Origin: Paenibacillus sp. MAHUQ-63
Lineage (GTDB): Bacteria; Bacillota; Bacilli; Paenibacillales; NBRC-103111
Assembly (NCBI RefSeq): GCF_028765165.1
Contig: NZ_JARADB010000001.1
Span: 1,240,001 to 1,304,000, forward strand
Reading direction: 5' to 3'
Length of the DNA stretch: 64,000 nt
The position numbers and the translations under genes were made by a program. This document shows, one piece after another, positions 35,072 through 45,378 of this stretch. The notes below the pieces were generated by a model. That model did no database searches. It saw only the letters and a list, made by a program, of their open reading frames with translations, and had not been told where the DNA came from. Each line of letters opens with the position of its first letter. Positions within the stretch are counted from its first letter, which is position 1.

Positions 35072-36210
35072 ATGACATCCGCCTTTTCATTCATAAATAA
35101 AGAATAGATCGTACGCTTCTCATCCAGTACTTGATGAATGGCATACCTTCTTTCGACGATTTCCCGTCCCTGCTTGCCCAGACTCTCCCGCAGCTCCTTG
35201 TCGCCGGCCAGTTGTTTGATCCTGGCGGCCATTGCCTCCTGGTCATTAGGCGCGATAAGCCAGCCGTTATGGTCATTGCGGACCAGCTCTCTGTGACCTC
35301 TATTGTCGCTAGCGATGATCGGGAGCGCGCAAGCCATTGCTTCCATAAGGTTCACCGGAAGGCCTTCCCGCATACTGGATGCAACCGCCACATCACACAT
35401 TGGCAGGAGACGGTCGATATCGTCCCGATAGCCAAGGAAATCCACGCGATCCGTCACACCCATTTCTTTGGCGAGCGCTTGGCACTGTTCCTTGAGCGGC
35501 CCTTGACCGGCGAGCAATAGCTTGACGTTAGGAGCACTATCCTTCAATGACGCCATAGCATGAAGAATCATTTGCTGATTCTTGTTCGTATTGAATTCCG
35601 CTGCATAGAACAGGAGAACATCATCCCGCTTATAGCCCATCATCGTTTTCAGCGCATGTTTATGCTTTTCATTTGTAGGTTGAAATCTATGGGTATCTAC
35701 GCCAACGCCATGCACATGCTCGATTCGCCCCGCCCGGAACCGGCGATTGATCGCAAGATCATAATCCTCCTGATTGATCGTGATCAAACAGTCCGTCAAT
35801 GAGGACATCATTTTCTCAAGCGGATAGTAGACCAACCAATTCAGGAGAGGAGCTCCTTTGCAAAAGTGGAAGCCATGCGCCGTGTACAGCACCCTCGTTC
35901 CCTGCTTGCGCGCTTCACGCGCAGCCAACCGCGCCAGGACCCCGCCCATTGGCGTATGACAGTGGACGATATCATACTGATTCTCCGTAATGATGGACTT
36001 TAATTGCTTATATGCAAGCAAGTTATTACGATGGAAAGGCGATCTTTGGATCGGAATATTGAACTTCGCATCTACATAAGGAAGGTCCATATCCCCTTTG
36101 GCGGCAATATGGACCTCCCACCCCTGCTCTTTGAACCATTTCATATAGGGCAAGTGAAACGCTTTGAAATGATAATCGACCGTGGCGCATAACAGCACTT
36201 TCTTAGACAT
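35056..36210 (-). CDS. epsD: EpsD-type GT4 glycosyltransferase
   Basis: A 384-residue GT-B enzyme similar to EpsD: KVLLCATVDYHFKAFHLPYMKWFKEQGWEVHIAAKG, VHCHTPMGGVLARLAAREARKQGTRVLYTAHGFHFCKGAP, ITINQEDYDLA, HGVGVDTHRFQP and the E-x7-E motif in SMREGLPVNLMEAMACALPIIASDNRGHREL. EpsD is thought to add GlcNAc as second sugar. GGGG lies 6 bases before the ATG at 36210. Confidence 0.9.
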   Translation of the reverse strand: MSKKVLLCATVDYHFKAFHLPYMKWFKEQGWEVHIAAKGDMDLPYVDAKFNIPIQRSPFHRNNLLAYKQLKSIITENQYDIVHCHTPMGGVLARLAAREARKQGTRVLYTAHGFHFCKGAPLLNWLVYYPLEKMMSSLTDCLITINQEDYDLAINRRFRAGRIEHVHGVGVDTHRFQPTNEKHKHALKTMMGYKRDDVLLFYAAEFNTNKNQQMILHAMASLKDSAPNVKLLLAGQGPLKEQCQALAKEMGVTDRVDFLGYRDDIDRLLPMCDVAVASSMREGLPVNLMEAMACALPIIASDNRGHRELVRNDHNGWLIAPNDQEAMAARIKQLAGDKELRESLGKQGREIVERRYAIHQVLDEKRTIYSLFMNEKADVMWAIQ

Positions 36211-36219
36211 CCGCATCCC

Positions 36220-37095
36220 CTACTTAATCAATTCTTTCTCCAGCACGGAGGAGAGATATTTCAGCAGCTCGAATCTGAGATCGTCCCGCTGCAGGGCGTA
36301 ATCAATCGTCGTCTGGATAAACCCTAACTTCTCGCCTACATCAAACCGCTCTCCTTCAAATTCATAAGCGTAGACCGACTCGAGCAAGTTCAATTCCTCA
36401 ATGGCATCCGTAAGCTGAATTTCCCCGCCGGCCCCCGGTTTCTGATTATTCAGGATATCGAAAATTCTCGGCGTCAAAATGTAACGGCCCATGATCGCCA
36501 GATTCGACGGTGCCTCTTCCTTCTTAGGTTTTTCAACTAAATGGTTGATGCTGTACAAGCCCTTCTCAATCGTATGACCGTCCACGATTCCGTATCTGGA
36601 CACATCGCTGTCAGCGACATGCTTCACGCCAATGATGGAGGAATGACGGTAATCGTATTGGTCCATCATCTGCTTCAGACAAGGCTTATTCGCCCGAACG
36701 ATATCATCGCCGAGCAGCACGGCGAAAGGCTCTTCGCCAATAAACTTGCGCGCACACCAGATGGCATGTCCCAGACCTCTTGGCTCTTTCTGCCGAATGT
36801 AATGAATATCGACTTTGGAGGATTTCTGTACTTCCGTTAGCAGATCGAATTTCTGCTTTTCGAATAAATTTTGCTCCAGCTCAAACGAATTATCGAAATG
36901 ATCCTCGATCGCCCGTTTCCCTTTGCCCGTCACGATAATGATGTCCTCAATCCCTGACTCTACAGCTTCTTCCACGATATATTGAATCGTCGGTTTATCG
37001 ACAATTGGCAGCATCTCTTTGGGCATGGCCTTCGTTGCGGGAAGGAATCTAGTGCCCAGACCAGCGGCTGGAATGATGGCTTTTCTTACTTTCAT
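36220..37095 (-). CDS. galU: UTP-glucose-1-phosphate uridylyltransferase
   Basis: A 291-residue nucleotidyltransferase making UDP-glucose. Motifs: [77 protein letters not shown] and [17 protein letters not shown] precedes the ATG at 37095. Between epsC and epsD in the operon; with GalE it gives a self-contained supply of UDP-Glc and UDP-Gal. Confidence 0.96.
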   Translation of the reverse strand: MKVRKAIIPAAGLGTRFLPATKAMPKEMLPIVDKPTIQYIVEEAVESGIEDIIIVTGKGKRAIEDHFDNSFELEQNLFEKQKFDLLTEVQKSSKVDIHYIRQKEPRGLGHAIWCARKFIGEEPFAVLLGDDIVRANKPCLKQMMDQYDYRHSSIIGVKHVADSDVSRYGIVDGHTIEKGLYSINHLVEKPKKEEAPSNLAIMGRYILTPRIFDILNNQKPGAGGEIQLTDAIEELNLLESVYAYEFEGERFDVGEKLGFIQTTIDYALQRDDLRFELLKYLSSVLEKELIK

Positions 37096-37114
37096 GGTTG
37101 CATTCTCCTTCTCT

Positions 37115-38950
37115 TTAAACAATTGAAATTAGTTTTTTCGGTATAGCTATCACATTGCCATTTGCTAAATTCAACAATTGTTCCCTTATATTTGCTTTAT
37201 CAAGTGTATGGAATGTCGATAGTATTTCTAAGATTTCATCTACGTAAAGATCCGCCGTTTTACCAATATAGATCTTTGGATAAACTTGCTTCTCACCGAC
37301 CTCATCCGCTTTCAATAACTCTTCAAAAAGTTTTTCTCCTGGTCTCATACCTGTAAACTCAATGCCGATCTCTTCGATTGAATTTCCAGAAAGTTTAATC
37401 AAGTTTTTGGCCAGATCGACAATTTTTACGGGGTCCCCCATATCTAAAACAAATATCTCTCCGCCTTTAGCTAAAGCCCCAGCCTGAATGACCAACCTTG
37501 AAGCCTCCGGGATGGTCATGAAATATCGAATCATTTCGGGATGAGTGACCGAAACCGGTCCACCTTTTTCAATTTGCTTTTTAAAACGGGGAATTACACT
37601 TCCACGGCTTCCTAATACATTGCCGAATCGAACTGCAACGAACTTCGTTTCACTATTTCTATCCATATCTTGAATAATCATTTCGGCCAATTTTTTAGTT
37701 GCACCCATCACGCTTGTCGGATTTACGGCTTTATCGGTCGAAATCATGACAAATGTATCTACCCCATACTTGCTCGCTGCCTTAGCAACATTCATGGTTC
37801 CGATTACATTGTTCTTTATTGCTTCTTCAGGGTTTCGTTCCATTAATGGTACGTGCTTATGAGCTGCAGCATGATATACGACATCAGGATGATATTTATT
37901 CATAATAGACATCATCTTTTGAGCGTCTTGTATATCTGCGATTTCAGTACTAAATTCGATTTGCTTATGTAATGACTCGTCTTTTAATTCCATTTCAATC
38001 GAATAAATACTGTTCTCACCATGTCCTAATAAAATTAACTGTCGCGGGTTAAACTTTGTGATCTGGCGACAAATCTCCGAGCCAATTGATCCACCAGCAC
38101 CAGTCACCAAGACAACCTTATCTGTAATAAAATCCGATACACTCTCAATATCTAACTCAACCGGTTCTCGTCCCAATAAATCTTCAACCTGTACATCCTG
38201 GAACTGACTAACCGATAGCTTTCCTGTTACAATGTCCTCTAACATAGGTAAAGTTTGTGTTTTCGCATTCGTCTTCGCACATTCCTGAAAAATAGTGTTT
38301 AACTCCTTTTTCCCTAAAGAAGGAATTGCAATAATAATATTCTCTATATGTAAATCTTTTACTGCCCGTTCAATACGACTAGTGCCTCCAATCACGGGTA
38401 ACCCCAAAATATCAAGTTGGTGGATATTCACGTTATCGTCAATAAATGCAATAGGTAACAATTCTGTTTCGGAATTTTTAATAAGTTGTCTTGCAACCAT
38501 TGTCCCCGCTGAACCCGCACCGATGATTAAAGTTCGCCTCTTATTCTGAGTCTTACTATTAAATGAGCCCCTAAGTAGCCGCCAGCAGAACCGGGAGCCC
38601 CCGATAAGTAAAATGTGCAGCATCCATGTAACGGCAAGCAAACGGAAATAGATATCCTGTACGATGACTTGTTGAATACATGCAGCCGTGATAATGGAGA
38701 ATGTAACTGCTTTAAGAATAATTAACAGTTCTCCGACACTTGCATGCTCCCAGGCCTTCTTATAAAGCTTATACATCAATGAAAATAAGTGATGACTGAG
38801 CAACAAAGTAATTGAACTTATCACTAATGGCAAAGTGATGACGTCGAACTTCGCACTTAATAAAAACCGGCTAAAGAAAATACAGGTCAATACGATAAAG
38901 GAATCCGCAACGATTAACAGTGATAATCTTTGACGGTACGACAAGATCAT
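37115..38950 (-). CDS. epsC: EpsC-type UDP-sugar 4,6-dehydratase (CapD/FlaA1 family)
   Basis: A 611-residue membrane-anchored enzyme forming the UDP-4-keto-6-deoxy-GlcNAc used by EpsN. Four N-terminal membrane helices (residues about 8-125), a CoA-binding-like Rossmann domain ([19 protein letters not shown]) and the dehydratase domain with [62 protein letters not shown] and [22 protein letters not shown]. First gene of the eps operon, after the structured leader. It is visibly more AT-rich than galU and the genes after it. The EpsA/EpsB kinase pair of B. subtilis is absent. Confidence 0.93.
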   Translation of the reverse strand: MILSYRQRLSLLIVADSFIVLTCIFFSRFLLSAKFDVITLPLVISSITLLLSHHLFSLMYKLYKKAWEHASVGELLIILKAVTFSIITAACIQQVIVQDIYFRLLAVTWMLHILLIGGSRFCWRLLRGSFNSKTQNKRRTLIIGAGSAGTMVARQLIKNSETELLPIAFIDDNVNIHQLDILGLPVIGGTSRIERAVKDLHIENIIIAIPSLGKKELNTIFQECAKTNAKTQTLPMLEDIVTGKLSVSQFQDVQVEDLLGREPVELDIESVSDFITDKVVLVTGAGGSIGSEICRQITKFNPRQLILLGHGENSIYSIEMELKDESLHKQIEFSTEIADIQDAQKMMSIMNKYHPDVVYHAAAHKHVPLMERNPEEAIKNNVIGTMNVAKAASKYGVDTFVMISTDKAVNPTSVMGATKKLAEMIIQDMDRNSETKFVAVRFGNVLGSRGSVIPRFKKQIEKGGPVSVTHPEMIRYFMTIPEASRLVIQAGALAKGGEIFVLDMGDPVKIVDLAKNLIKLSGNSIEEIGIEFTGMRPGEKLFEELLKADEVGEKQVYPKIYIGKTADLYVDEILEILSTFHTLDKANIREQLLNLANGNVIAIPKKLISIV

Positions 38951-39014
38951 TCCACCCTTTCTATAAAGTACTTAAGTATATGGCCTTTTGTAGAAAAGAC
39001 CGTATAATTAAAAA

Positions 39015-39142
39015 CTTTATTTCATTCAGGGCATCTAACCCCTCCTCGCACCACACTATCGACGACTCGCGTCTAAGGTCTATTTCAACCCACAGCATGG
39101 TCGAGTGCTTCCATTGATAACGGTTAGGAGGCATCACCGAAA
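39015..39142 (-). ncRNA. Structured leader of the eps operon, EAR-like candidate
   Basis: The roughly 540-base gap before epsC holds a GC-rich, apparently folded stretch in AT-rich surroundings. On the minus strand TCCTAACC near its 5' end can pair with GGGTTAGA about 90 bases later, enclosing further short helices. In B. subtilis the eps-associated RNA (EAR), a processive antitermination element, lies directly before epsC. Position and structure suggest the same element; I could not verify it against the family model. Confidence 0.5.
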
Positions 39143-39164
39143 CTATAATAAAGATCCCTGGGCC

Positions 39165-39180
39165 GTTCTTTATAAAGAAC
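39165..39180 (-). promoter_or_regulatory. SinR-type box, perfect palindrome
   Basis: GTTCTTTATAAAGAAC, perfect 16-bp palindrome, 215 bases upstream of epsC and just upstream of the structured leader. Confidence 0.78.
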
Positions 39181-39270
39181 AAACAGACAATAAAAATTCA
39201 TGCTCTCATCATGATTAACTGTCGTGGCGAATATGTTATAATCAATGAATACATACTCTACAAAACAATT

Positions 39271-39286
39271 ATTCTTTATAAAGAAC
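39271..39286 (-). promoter_or_regulatory. SinR-type box
   Basis: ATTCTTTATAAAGAAC, one mismatch from the palindrome, in the eps operon upstream region, 106 bp from the box at 39165. Confidence 0.75.
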
Positions 39287-39343
39287 GACATTATAGAAAT
39301 AATGACCTTTTTAAGTTGCTAACTGTATTTATCTCTCATTTTA

Positions 39344-39359
39344 GTTCTTCATAACGAAC
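39344..39359 (-). promoter_or_regulatory. Weaker SinR-type box
   Basis: GTTCTTCATAACGAAC keeps both outer GTTC/GAAC arms and the same spacing; third box of the eps upstream region. Confidence 0.55.
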
Positions 39360-39458
39360 GTGTCAACTTTATTTTTTCATTATAACGCACGATTTTCACA
39401 GATACAGTTGTAGTGCTTTCGTTTCTAGACATGAGAACGTTTTCCTCTTTAGTAAAAT

Positions 39459-39490
39459 AGCCAGAATAAAACGAAAGGTTTATTCTGGCT
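39459..39490 (-). terminator. Terminator of the large beta-helix gene
   Basis: AGCCAGAATAAA pairs perfectly with TTTATTCTGGCT, followed on the minus strand by ATTTTAC. Confidence 0.85.
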
Positions 39491-39497
39491 TATAAGC

Positions 39498-42371
39498 CTA
39501 ATTTGAAATTAGTCCGAATGGTTTGAATACAGCCAATCCATTTACATATGCCCACGATACGCCTCCATCATTAGCAACACCTGTTGTATGGGAAGGAGGT
39601 ATTGTGCCGCTTGTTCCTGCTGTAGTTGCTCTGTAAACTTTTCCATTTGCATTTACTAAGTCATTAATAGAGTATGCTTTATTCTGTGTCCATGAGTTGT
39701 TATTTGCTGTACCAGCTGTTACACAAACCCATCCAATGTATCCGCCAGGAGCAGGTGCAGTATTATACAACAGCTCCCCAACACTATAAGAACCAAAACT
39801 CGGTACAGATGAAGCTAAAGAAGGCATTAAGATATTACCCAAAATATTTTTTTCAAGCTGCATATTTACGTTACTTGTAAAAACAATCGCCGAATTTACT
39901 TGACTATTATTTTGTACTACAATAATTGACTTAGGCTTGGGTATCACTGAATTAGCTATTCGATAAGCTCCTTCAATAGTAATTGTCCCCATTGTGTTAG
40001 TACCGGAGTAATTGGCAGTCGTAATGCTATTATTAGAAAGTGTTAGCTGATTCTCGGTGAATATGCGCAGTGTGTACATTTGCCCAAGTGCAACACCTTG
40101 ATCAATAACTCGTATTTTGTTATTACTTACTTCTAACCGCGGTATATAACTGAAAGAGACTCCAGGCCCCCTGGTTTCATGGACCGCCGAACTAAATGGC
40201 ACATCCCAAATAATTTTGTTATTCTTAAATGCATGTGTAACATAACCCGGATCTGCAGCTAACTTCTCAGAAGAAAATAATCCACCTCCATCGATTCTTA
40301 GCGATTGATTCTTAAACGTAGAATTCTCAATTAACATTGATTCCGATACGGTCATTCCACTATAATTCATACTAGTGCCTAGATGGATAAATTCACAATT
40401 TGAAACTACTAAATTCTTAGTACCTACATAATTTCCACCCGCATAGGATCCACCAGGTAAATTCGTAATGAACTTGACGTTTGAAAAGATAACGTTTTCA
40501 CTGCTATTGTAAGCCGCGGCCCATGGCCCGCTTCTTCTAATATCAAATACTGAGTTATATACTTCTGTATTTTTACTTGTAAAACCAATTGCTGCTCTAT
40601 TAGGGTCATCAAATGTCAGCTTGCAATTGATAATTTTTGCCGTCTCTCCACTTAAAATGAGGTTGCTTTTAGAGAATACACAATTTTCAAGTGTTGTATT
40701 ACCAGCATTAATACTGCAGTCTCCATTGAACACTGAATCGTTTCTAAAGGTACAGAAAGTACCATCAGCTTCAGTGCCGCTTGTGATTGACCTGCCCGTA
40801 ATACTACCGTAATACATGTTATTCAAAGATAAATAATCATCACCGCTACCACTTAAATTAACATTTCCCCGGAATTTATTATTTTCTAGGTAAACACCTC
40901 TAGTACTAACACATATAAGTGCACCCGCCCTATTATCGTAAAAATTACAGTTTCTAAACGTAATTTTTTGATTGGCCATGTATCCGTCTTCGATGTCAAC
41001 GCCATAGCCAGGATTAGTACCGGAAGAAATGCTCATTGGATTACTATTATCATATATTTCACAACTATCAAAGGTTACAAATCTTCCTCCCCCAACTGAA
41101 GCGCCGAGTCTTCTATTCTTATGCAATTTACAATTAACAATATCTATATATTGTGGGATTTTGGCACACATCACATAGTGTAGGTTGCCATTCATAGCAT
41201 CATAGTTCTGAGGGAACGAGAACCTTACTTTAGTTGTCCCTACAGGCAGTGAATCTAAATAAATGAATTCATAAGATCTAGTAGTTCTAAACCCCAAGTA
41301 CGAACCGTCCGTTTTATAAAAGTGAACTTTAATTACTGTTTTATTCAGGTTACTTCCAGTACCATAACCACCATATCCATCGCCTGAATAATAGAAATAA
41401 CCTTCAGATTTAACGAGATCTCCAGTAACATCGAAAAACTTAGTTACTGTGGTATAATCCACCTTCGTGCTGTCCACATTACCTTTAGTGTCTATATCCC
41501 CTTTTGCAAAATGACCCGGGTGCTGAGCCCCGCCAATAGCTGAAAAATCCATTGATGTCGTAAATCCATCTCCTGTGCATTCACTCACATCACAATCTTT
41601 AACAACAATGTTATAGCATGAATTCTTACTTTCAATACCATAACCCCATTCATGTGTGCTGCCGCTTGTGTAAATATGAGATTCTCTATCACCTTTAATC
41701 GTTGCACCTTGAATGACCACGTTACTTATGCTATCACACAGCAAAACATTATATCCCGTAAGATTATTAGCTTCTTTAATAAATACGCATCCATAGAACG
41801 TGTAGATTGTATTGCTCAAAAGTTTGACTGACGAGTTTTTATCAATAAGATAAGTTCCTTGCGGCAAAATAACTTGCTGATAACTATTGGCTTTTGCCCA
41901 GACAATAGCATTATTAATACCTTGTGTCGTTTTTGCCCCATTGGTTCCATCATTATTAATTCCCCAACGACCTAGCTCAATAATATAGATTGAACTATTA
42001 GTAGTGGAACTCGTCTCTGCTAAATTTGCTGTTTTCCAATTACCATTATCAAATTGCAAAACACTCCCGTTAAGTGGAGGAGCAGAAGTTAGATCAACAT
42101 CACTTAGGTCACTGAGACTCGTGATAACTGTTGGCTTATCAACAAATGAGAGCTTTCCATTTGAATCAACCTCAAGTGTCTTGCCTTCAGCCCAATTGGT
42201 ACTGTCCAACTGGCTGGATTTAATCCCAATGTCCTGAATTGTACCCAATTGAACATTCCCTTGTTGTGCACCAATGAATAATTCACCTGTATCCGTGCAA
42301 AAACAGAACTCACCTTCACTTAATACGGGCAAATTCGCTTTCAATGCCGTTGTGACCTGAATCTTTGCCAT
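39498..42371 (-). CDS. Right-handed beta-helix protein with phage-tail-type N-terminus
   Basis: A 957-residue pectate-lyase-superfamily protein without a signal peptide. Residues 1-45 (KIQVTTALKANLPVLSEGEFCFCTDTGELFIGAQQGNVQLG) match the N-terminal module of phage receptor-binding/tropism proteins. Around 130 begins a pectate-lyase-3 type helix (GRWGINNDGTNGAKTTQGINNAI, VILPQGTYLID), then many N-x-x-F/I coils, an insertion and a C-terminal carbohydrate-binding-like module (WTQNKAYSINDLVNANGKVYRA). GGAGGTG precedes the ATG. It shares the segment GDGF...GHFAKGDIDTKGNVD with the secreted paralogue at 47.7 kb. Possibly an exopolysaccharide-cleaving or -binding protein. Confidence 0.8.
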   Translation of the reverse strand: MAKIQVTTALKANLPVLSEGEFCFCTDTGELFIGAQQGNVQLGTIQDIGIKSSQLDSTNWAEGKTLEVDSNGKLSFVDKPTVITSLSDLSDVDLTSAPPLNGSVLQFDNGNWKTANLAETSSTTNSSIYIIELGRWGINNDGTNGAKTTQGINNAIVWAKANSYQQVILPQGTYLIDKNSSVKLLSNTIYTFYGCVFIKEANNLTGYNVLLCDSISNVVIQGATIKGDRESHIYTSGSTHEWGYGIESKNSCYNIVVKDCDVSECTGDGFTTSMDFSAIGGAQHPGHFAKGDIDTKGNVDSTKVDYTTVTKFFDVTGDLVKSEGYFYYSGDGYGGYGTGSNLNKTVIKVHFYKTDGSYLGFRTTRSYEFIYLDSLPVGTTKVRFSFPQNYDAMNGNLHYVMCAKIPQYIDIVNCKLHKNRRLGASVGGGRFVTFDSCEIYDNSNPMSISSGTNPGYGVDIEDGYMANQKITFRNCNFYDNRAGALICVSTRGVYLENNKFRGNVNLSGSGDDYLSLNNMYYGSITGRSITSGTEADGTFCTFRNDSVFNGDCSINAGNTTLENCVFSKSNLILSGETAKIINCKLTFDDPNRAAIGFTSKNTEVYNSVFDIRRSGPWAAAYNSSENVIFSNVKFITNLPGGSYAGGNYVGTKNLVVSNCEFIHLGTSMNYSGMTVSESMLIENSTFKNQSLRIDGGGLFSSEKLAADPGYVTHAFKNNKIIWDVPFSSAVHETRGPGVSFSYIPRLEVSNNKIRVIDQGVALGQMYTLRIFTENQLTLSNNSITTANYSGTNTMGTITIEGAYRIANSVIPKPKSIIVVQNNSQVNSAIVFTSNVNMQLEKNILGNILMPSLASSVPSFGSYSVGELLYNTAPAPGGYIGWVCVTAGTANNNSWTQNKAYSINDLVNANGKVYRATTAGTSGTIPPSHTTGVANDGGVSWAYVNGLAVFKPFGLISN

Positions 42372-42498
42372 AGCTAACACCTCCATTTTAATCTAATATT
42401 GCATATTATTCATTAGATGGGTTATTTGCTAGGGCTACTATACTAGATAGAATAAAAAACCATAAGACTTTTGACATAAATATTTATTTCGGTCCTAT

Positions 42499-42535
42499 GT
42501 TCTTTATCGAGAATATGATATTCTTTATTAAGAAT
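42499..42535. promoter_or_regulatory. Two adjacent SinR-type boxes in a divergent promoter region
   Basis: GTTCTTTATCGAGAAT (42499-42514) and ATTCTTTATTAAGAAT (42520-42535) lie between the beta-helix gene (start 42371, minus) and the GT2 gene (start 42557, plus). A TTGACA at 42471-42476 could be the plus-strand -35, placing the boxes over the -10/start region. Confidence 0.7.
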
Positions 42536-42556
42536 GTCTCGAAAGGGGTCTTATCA

Positions 42557-43612
42557 ATGAGTAAAGTAAGTGTTATAGTACCAATTTATAATGCAGGACA
42601 AAAGCTTCATAAATGTATTAAATCTATTATTAATCAAACATTTGTGGACTTTGAGCTTATTTTGGTAAATGATGGGTCAACGGACAGCAGTTTGGGGATT
42701 TGTAGAAAGTATGAAATACTCGATAGAAGAATTGTAACTATTAGCAAAACAAACGAAGGGAGCATTGCTACAAGAAGAAGAGGTATTCAAGCCGCAAAAT
42801 CAGAGTACATTATGTTTGTAGATGCTGACGACTGGATTGATAAAAATACGATCGAAATCCTATACAATGAGTCTGAGAGAGAGCGTGTGGACATTACAGT
42901 ATGTAATGACTTCAAAGTCTTGGGAAATGGTAAACTAATAAAGCGGAAAAATAAGAGCCACTTTTTTAATAATGATAGAATATACAATAAAGATGAAATA
43001 AAAAACGAATTAGCGGCAGCGTATCTACACGGTCATCCTTTTCCAACCTACTTAGTTGCGAAATTATATAGAAAAGACATCCTTGTAACCAGCGGTAAAT
43101 ATTTGGATAGAATTCACTTTTTGGGTGATGATCTTTATTATAATTTAGAAATATTATTACGTGCGGATAAAGTTAAAATTATAAATAAAACCCTTTATTA
43201 TTACAGAGCGGGAGGATTTACAAGTAAATACATGCCCTACTTGTTTGAAGATATGATAAATGGATACCAGATCCAAAAGGAAGTAATTGACGAGTTTTAT
43301 CAAGATAGTAAAAACTCCCGATTGAATGGTATAAGTGTAATGCTGCTAAATACATTCAAAACGTGTCTTTATAATTTATTTAACGGTAAATTGAGTAAAT
43401 CTGAGATTAAAACGTTAATTGAAGAATACGTAAATAATGATAAGTTAATCGAGTGTCTTAGCACAGAAGGTTCTGTAAAAGTCTTTTCAAAAGAGTACTT
43501 AACCGCGATTAGTACTAAAAATATAGATTTCTTGTACAACATGGGTCTTACTATGTACAAAAAAAGACTACCTCGGAAATACTTATTTAATATTATTTCG
43601 AAAATTTCATAA
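42557..43612 (+). CDS. Family 2 glycosyltransferase
   Basis: A 351-residue EpsH/EpsJ-like GT-A enzyme: KVSVIVPIYNAGQKLHKCIKSI, LILVNDGSTDSSLGICRKY, GSIATRRRGIQAAKSEYIMFVDADDWID (metal-binding DADD). AAAGGGG precedes the ATG at 42557. It is a single gene between boxed promoter and terminator, separate from both large operons but apparently in the same regulon. Confidence 0.88.
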   Translation: MSKVSVIVPIYNAGQKLHKCIKSIINQTFVDFELILVNDGSTDSSLGICRKYEILDRRIVTISKTNEGSIATRRRGIQAAKSEYIMFVDADDWIDKNTIEILYNESERERVDITVCNDFKVLGNGKLIKRKNKSHFFNNDRIYNKDEIKNELAAAYLHGHPFPTYLVAKLYRKDILVTSGKYLDRIHFLGDDLYYNLEILLRADKVKIINKTLYYYRAGGFTSKYMPYLFEDMINGYQIQKEVIDEFYQDSKNSRLNGISVMLLNTFKTCLYNLFNGKLSKSEIKTLIEEYVNNDKLIECLSTEGSVKVFSKEYLTAISTKNIDFLYNMGLTMYKKRLPRKYLFNIISKIS

Positions 43613-43964
43613 TGTATTGACCTTTTCTAAGTACATAATACTTATTAATCCGAGATATTTGGTCATCCTTTTATTGGAAGCTTTTCTACTAAAACTCCTT
43701 CAGCAGTTCCATACTAAATGAAATAAGATGACTTCTATATGAGTAGGAGTCATCTTATTTATGTCTGATGGTGCCTTACTGAACTATAAATAATCTATAT
43801 ACTCTTAAACACTTCCGCAGCTCCTAAAGAATCCATCCTTCATATGAAAGCAAAAAATGATAGTCTTCTCCTAACAATCTCATTTTTGAGATATCGCAAT
43901 GGGAGATCTCTTAAAGCATAAAAATGTTCTTAAAAATGAGGCTAGCGTCTTGTTCGTCATACTC
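43613..43964. other. Gene-free interval
   Basis: About 350 AT-rich bases between the GT2 gene and the broken acyltransferase. Apart from the terminator at 43721-43766 I see only short imperfect inverted repeats and no coding frame with a ribosome binding site. Confidence 0.6.
43721..43766 (+). terminator. Terminator of the GT2 gene
   Basis: AAATAAGATGACT pairs with AGTCATCTTATTT; AT-rich but long and flanked by T/A tracts. Confidence 0.65.
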
Positions 43965-45116
43965 TTAGATGTATTTTTTTACTGTTAACTTATGATTATT
44001 ATGTTTATTCATTTTCCCAAAAGTTAGTAATTTACCAAGCTTAATTGATGGTTGCTCTATTGCGTAGTATCCGAAAGTTGCAACGATAATTGAAAGAACG
44101 AATGATGTACACAGGATGATAACCATTGGCAATTTATCATACAACAAATTCATCATCGAAAATATTACTGTCGTGTGAAACAGATACAAACTGTAAGAGA
44201 TTTTCCCCGTGAATTGAATAGGTTGCATCAGTAATACCTTACTAATGCTTCTTGATCCAAGACTGCTTATGATAAACAATGAACTTCCAATTGCTATGGC
44301 CCAATCATTAATAATAACAAAATGAACATAAAATGTATTTGGAAAAAACCAGAAAGAATATGTATATGTAAGTATACCCGCTAACAATAATAAAATTTTG
44401 AATGATTTTGATAAGTTCACGTAAAAATCCCGAATTTGCTCTTTATGTTTTGCTAATACAGCACCTAAGATGAAGAACCCGATAATGAATTGTTAAGATA
44501 TAAGATGTATCAAATTTACTTATATTATAATTAAATAACTTGTTACTAGTTAACCAAATAAAAAAATAAACTATAGAACAAGTTAGCGCTACTATTACAC
44601 TTTTTTTCCAATCTATTCTTACGACAACATACATTAAGAGAGGAAATAAGATTGAAATTCTCATCTCATGAACTAATGACCATTGAAATTATAACTTTTA
44701 AAATCACCTAACATGAGTATATGTTCTAGTAATTGGTTAATGGTAAGTTGCCTTTCCCACGTTCCATTAAACCACTTACTCAATTCTGGTATTCCTCCCC
44801 GCGAAAAAACAAAAACGCAAGCAATCGCTAAAAAAACAGATACCAAATAGGGGAGATAAATCCTAAAAATCCTCTTTATTAAGTAATCCTTATACTTAGA
44901 GTTCTTTTTATTATAATAAGGCAAGGAAAGAACAAAACCACTTAAAATAAAAAATAAAATTACAGCTTCGTGTCCAGCCCACACTAGATGCAAAGGAGTG
45001 TTCTTCAATTTCTGGACTATTCCAATATTTTGGGGTATTAAAGTTAAATGCGAAATAACTACTGATACTGCAGCTAATCCTCTAATTGAATCAAGCTAGT
45101 CAAAACGTGAATTCAT
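43965..45116 (-). pseudogene. Broken acyltransferase-3 family gene
   Basis: Read in three frames the segments join into one membrane acyltransferase: LDSIRGLAAVSVVISHL and FFILSGFVLSLPYY at the N-terminus, the conserved SLVHEMRISILFPLL in the middle, and ISYSLYLFHTTVIF with the last helices at the C-terminus. Lesions are a TAG at codon 7 (45096-45098, where FDQLDSIRG would be expected), a frameshift just after SYNFNGH (near 44673-44680, removing the expected Trp before SLVHEMR) and another near 44490-44500 (between TSYILTI and FIIGFFILGAVLAKH). Two intact acyltransferases follow nearby. Confidence 0.85.
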
Positions 45117-45170
45117 GTAGAAGCCCCTCTATCTTTCATTAGATTAAAGTCCTTTAAGAAGAATGTAATT

Positions 45171-45186
45171 GTTCTTTATTAAGAAT
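45171..45186 (-). promoter_or_regulatory. SinR-type box
   Basis: GTTCTTTATTAAGAAT, 55 bases upstream of the broken acyltransferase start; the operator has outlived the gene. Confidence 0.7.
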
Positions 45187-45338
45187 GTACCAGAGACTAT
45201 TCTAAAATGCTACTTATTTTTAATTCTGATTACTAGGATAGTAACAGGCTAAAAATCATTTAATTACACAACCTAAGGACTAAGCTTTTAATTTTCCTAT
45301 TGAAGAATATGGAACTATTTTATAAGATGTAAATAGTT

Positions 45339-45354
45339 GTTCTTTAAAAAGAAC
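45339..45354 (+). promoter_or_regulatory. SinR-type box
   Basis: GTTCTTTAAAAAGAAC, both arms perfect, 25 bases before the start codon of the following acyltransferase gene and just ahead of its GGAGG. Confidence 0.75.
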
Positions 45355-45378
45355 AACACAATATTTGGAGGCGATATC

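Noticed and set aside
39165..39286. GTTCTTTATAAAGAAC palindromes as terminators
   Set aside because: The stems are short and AT-rich, lack a U-tract, occur upstream of genes and share sequence between loci, which fits operators.
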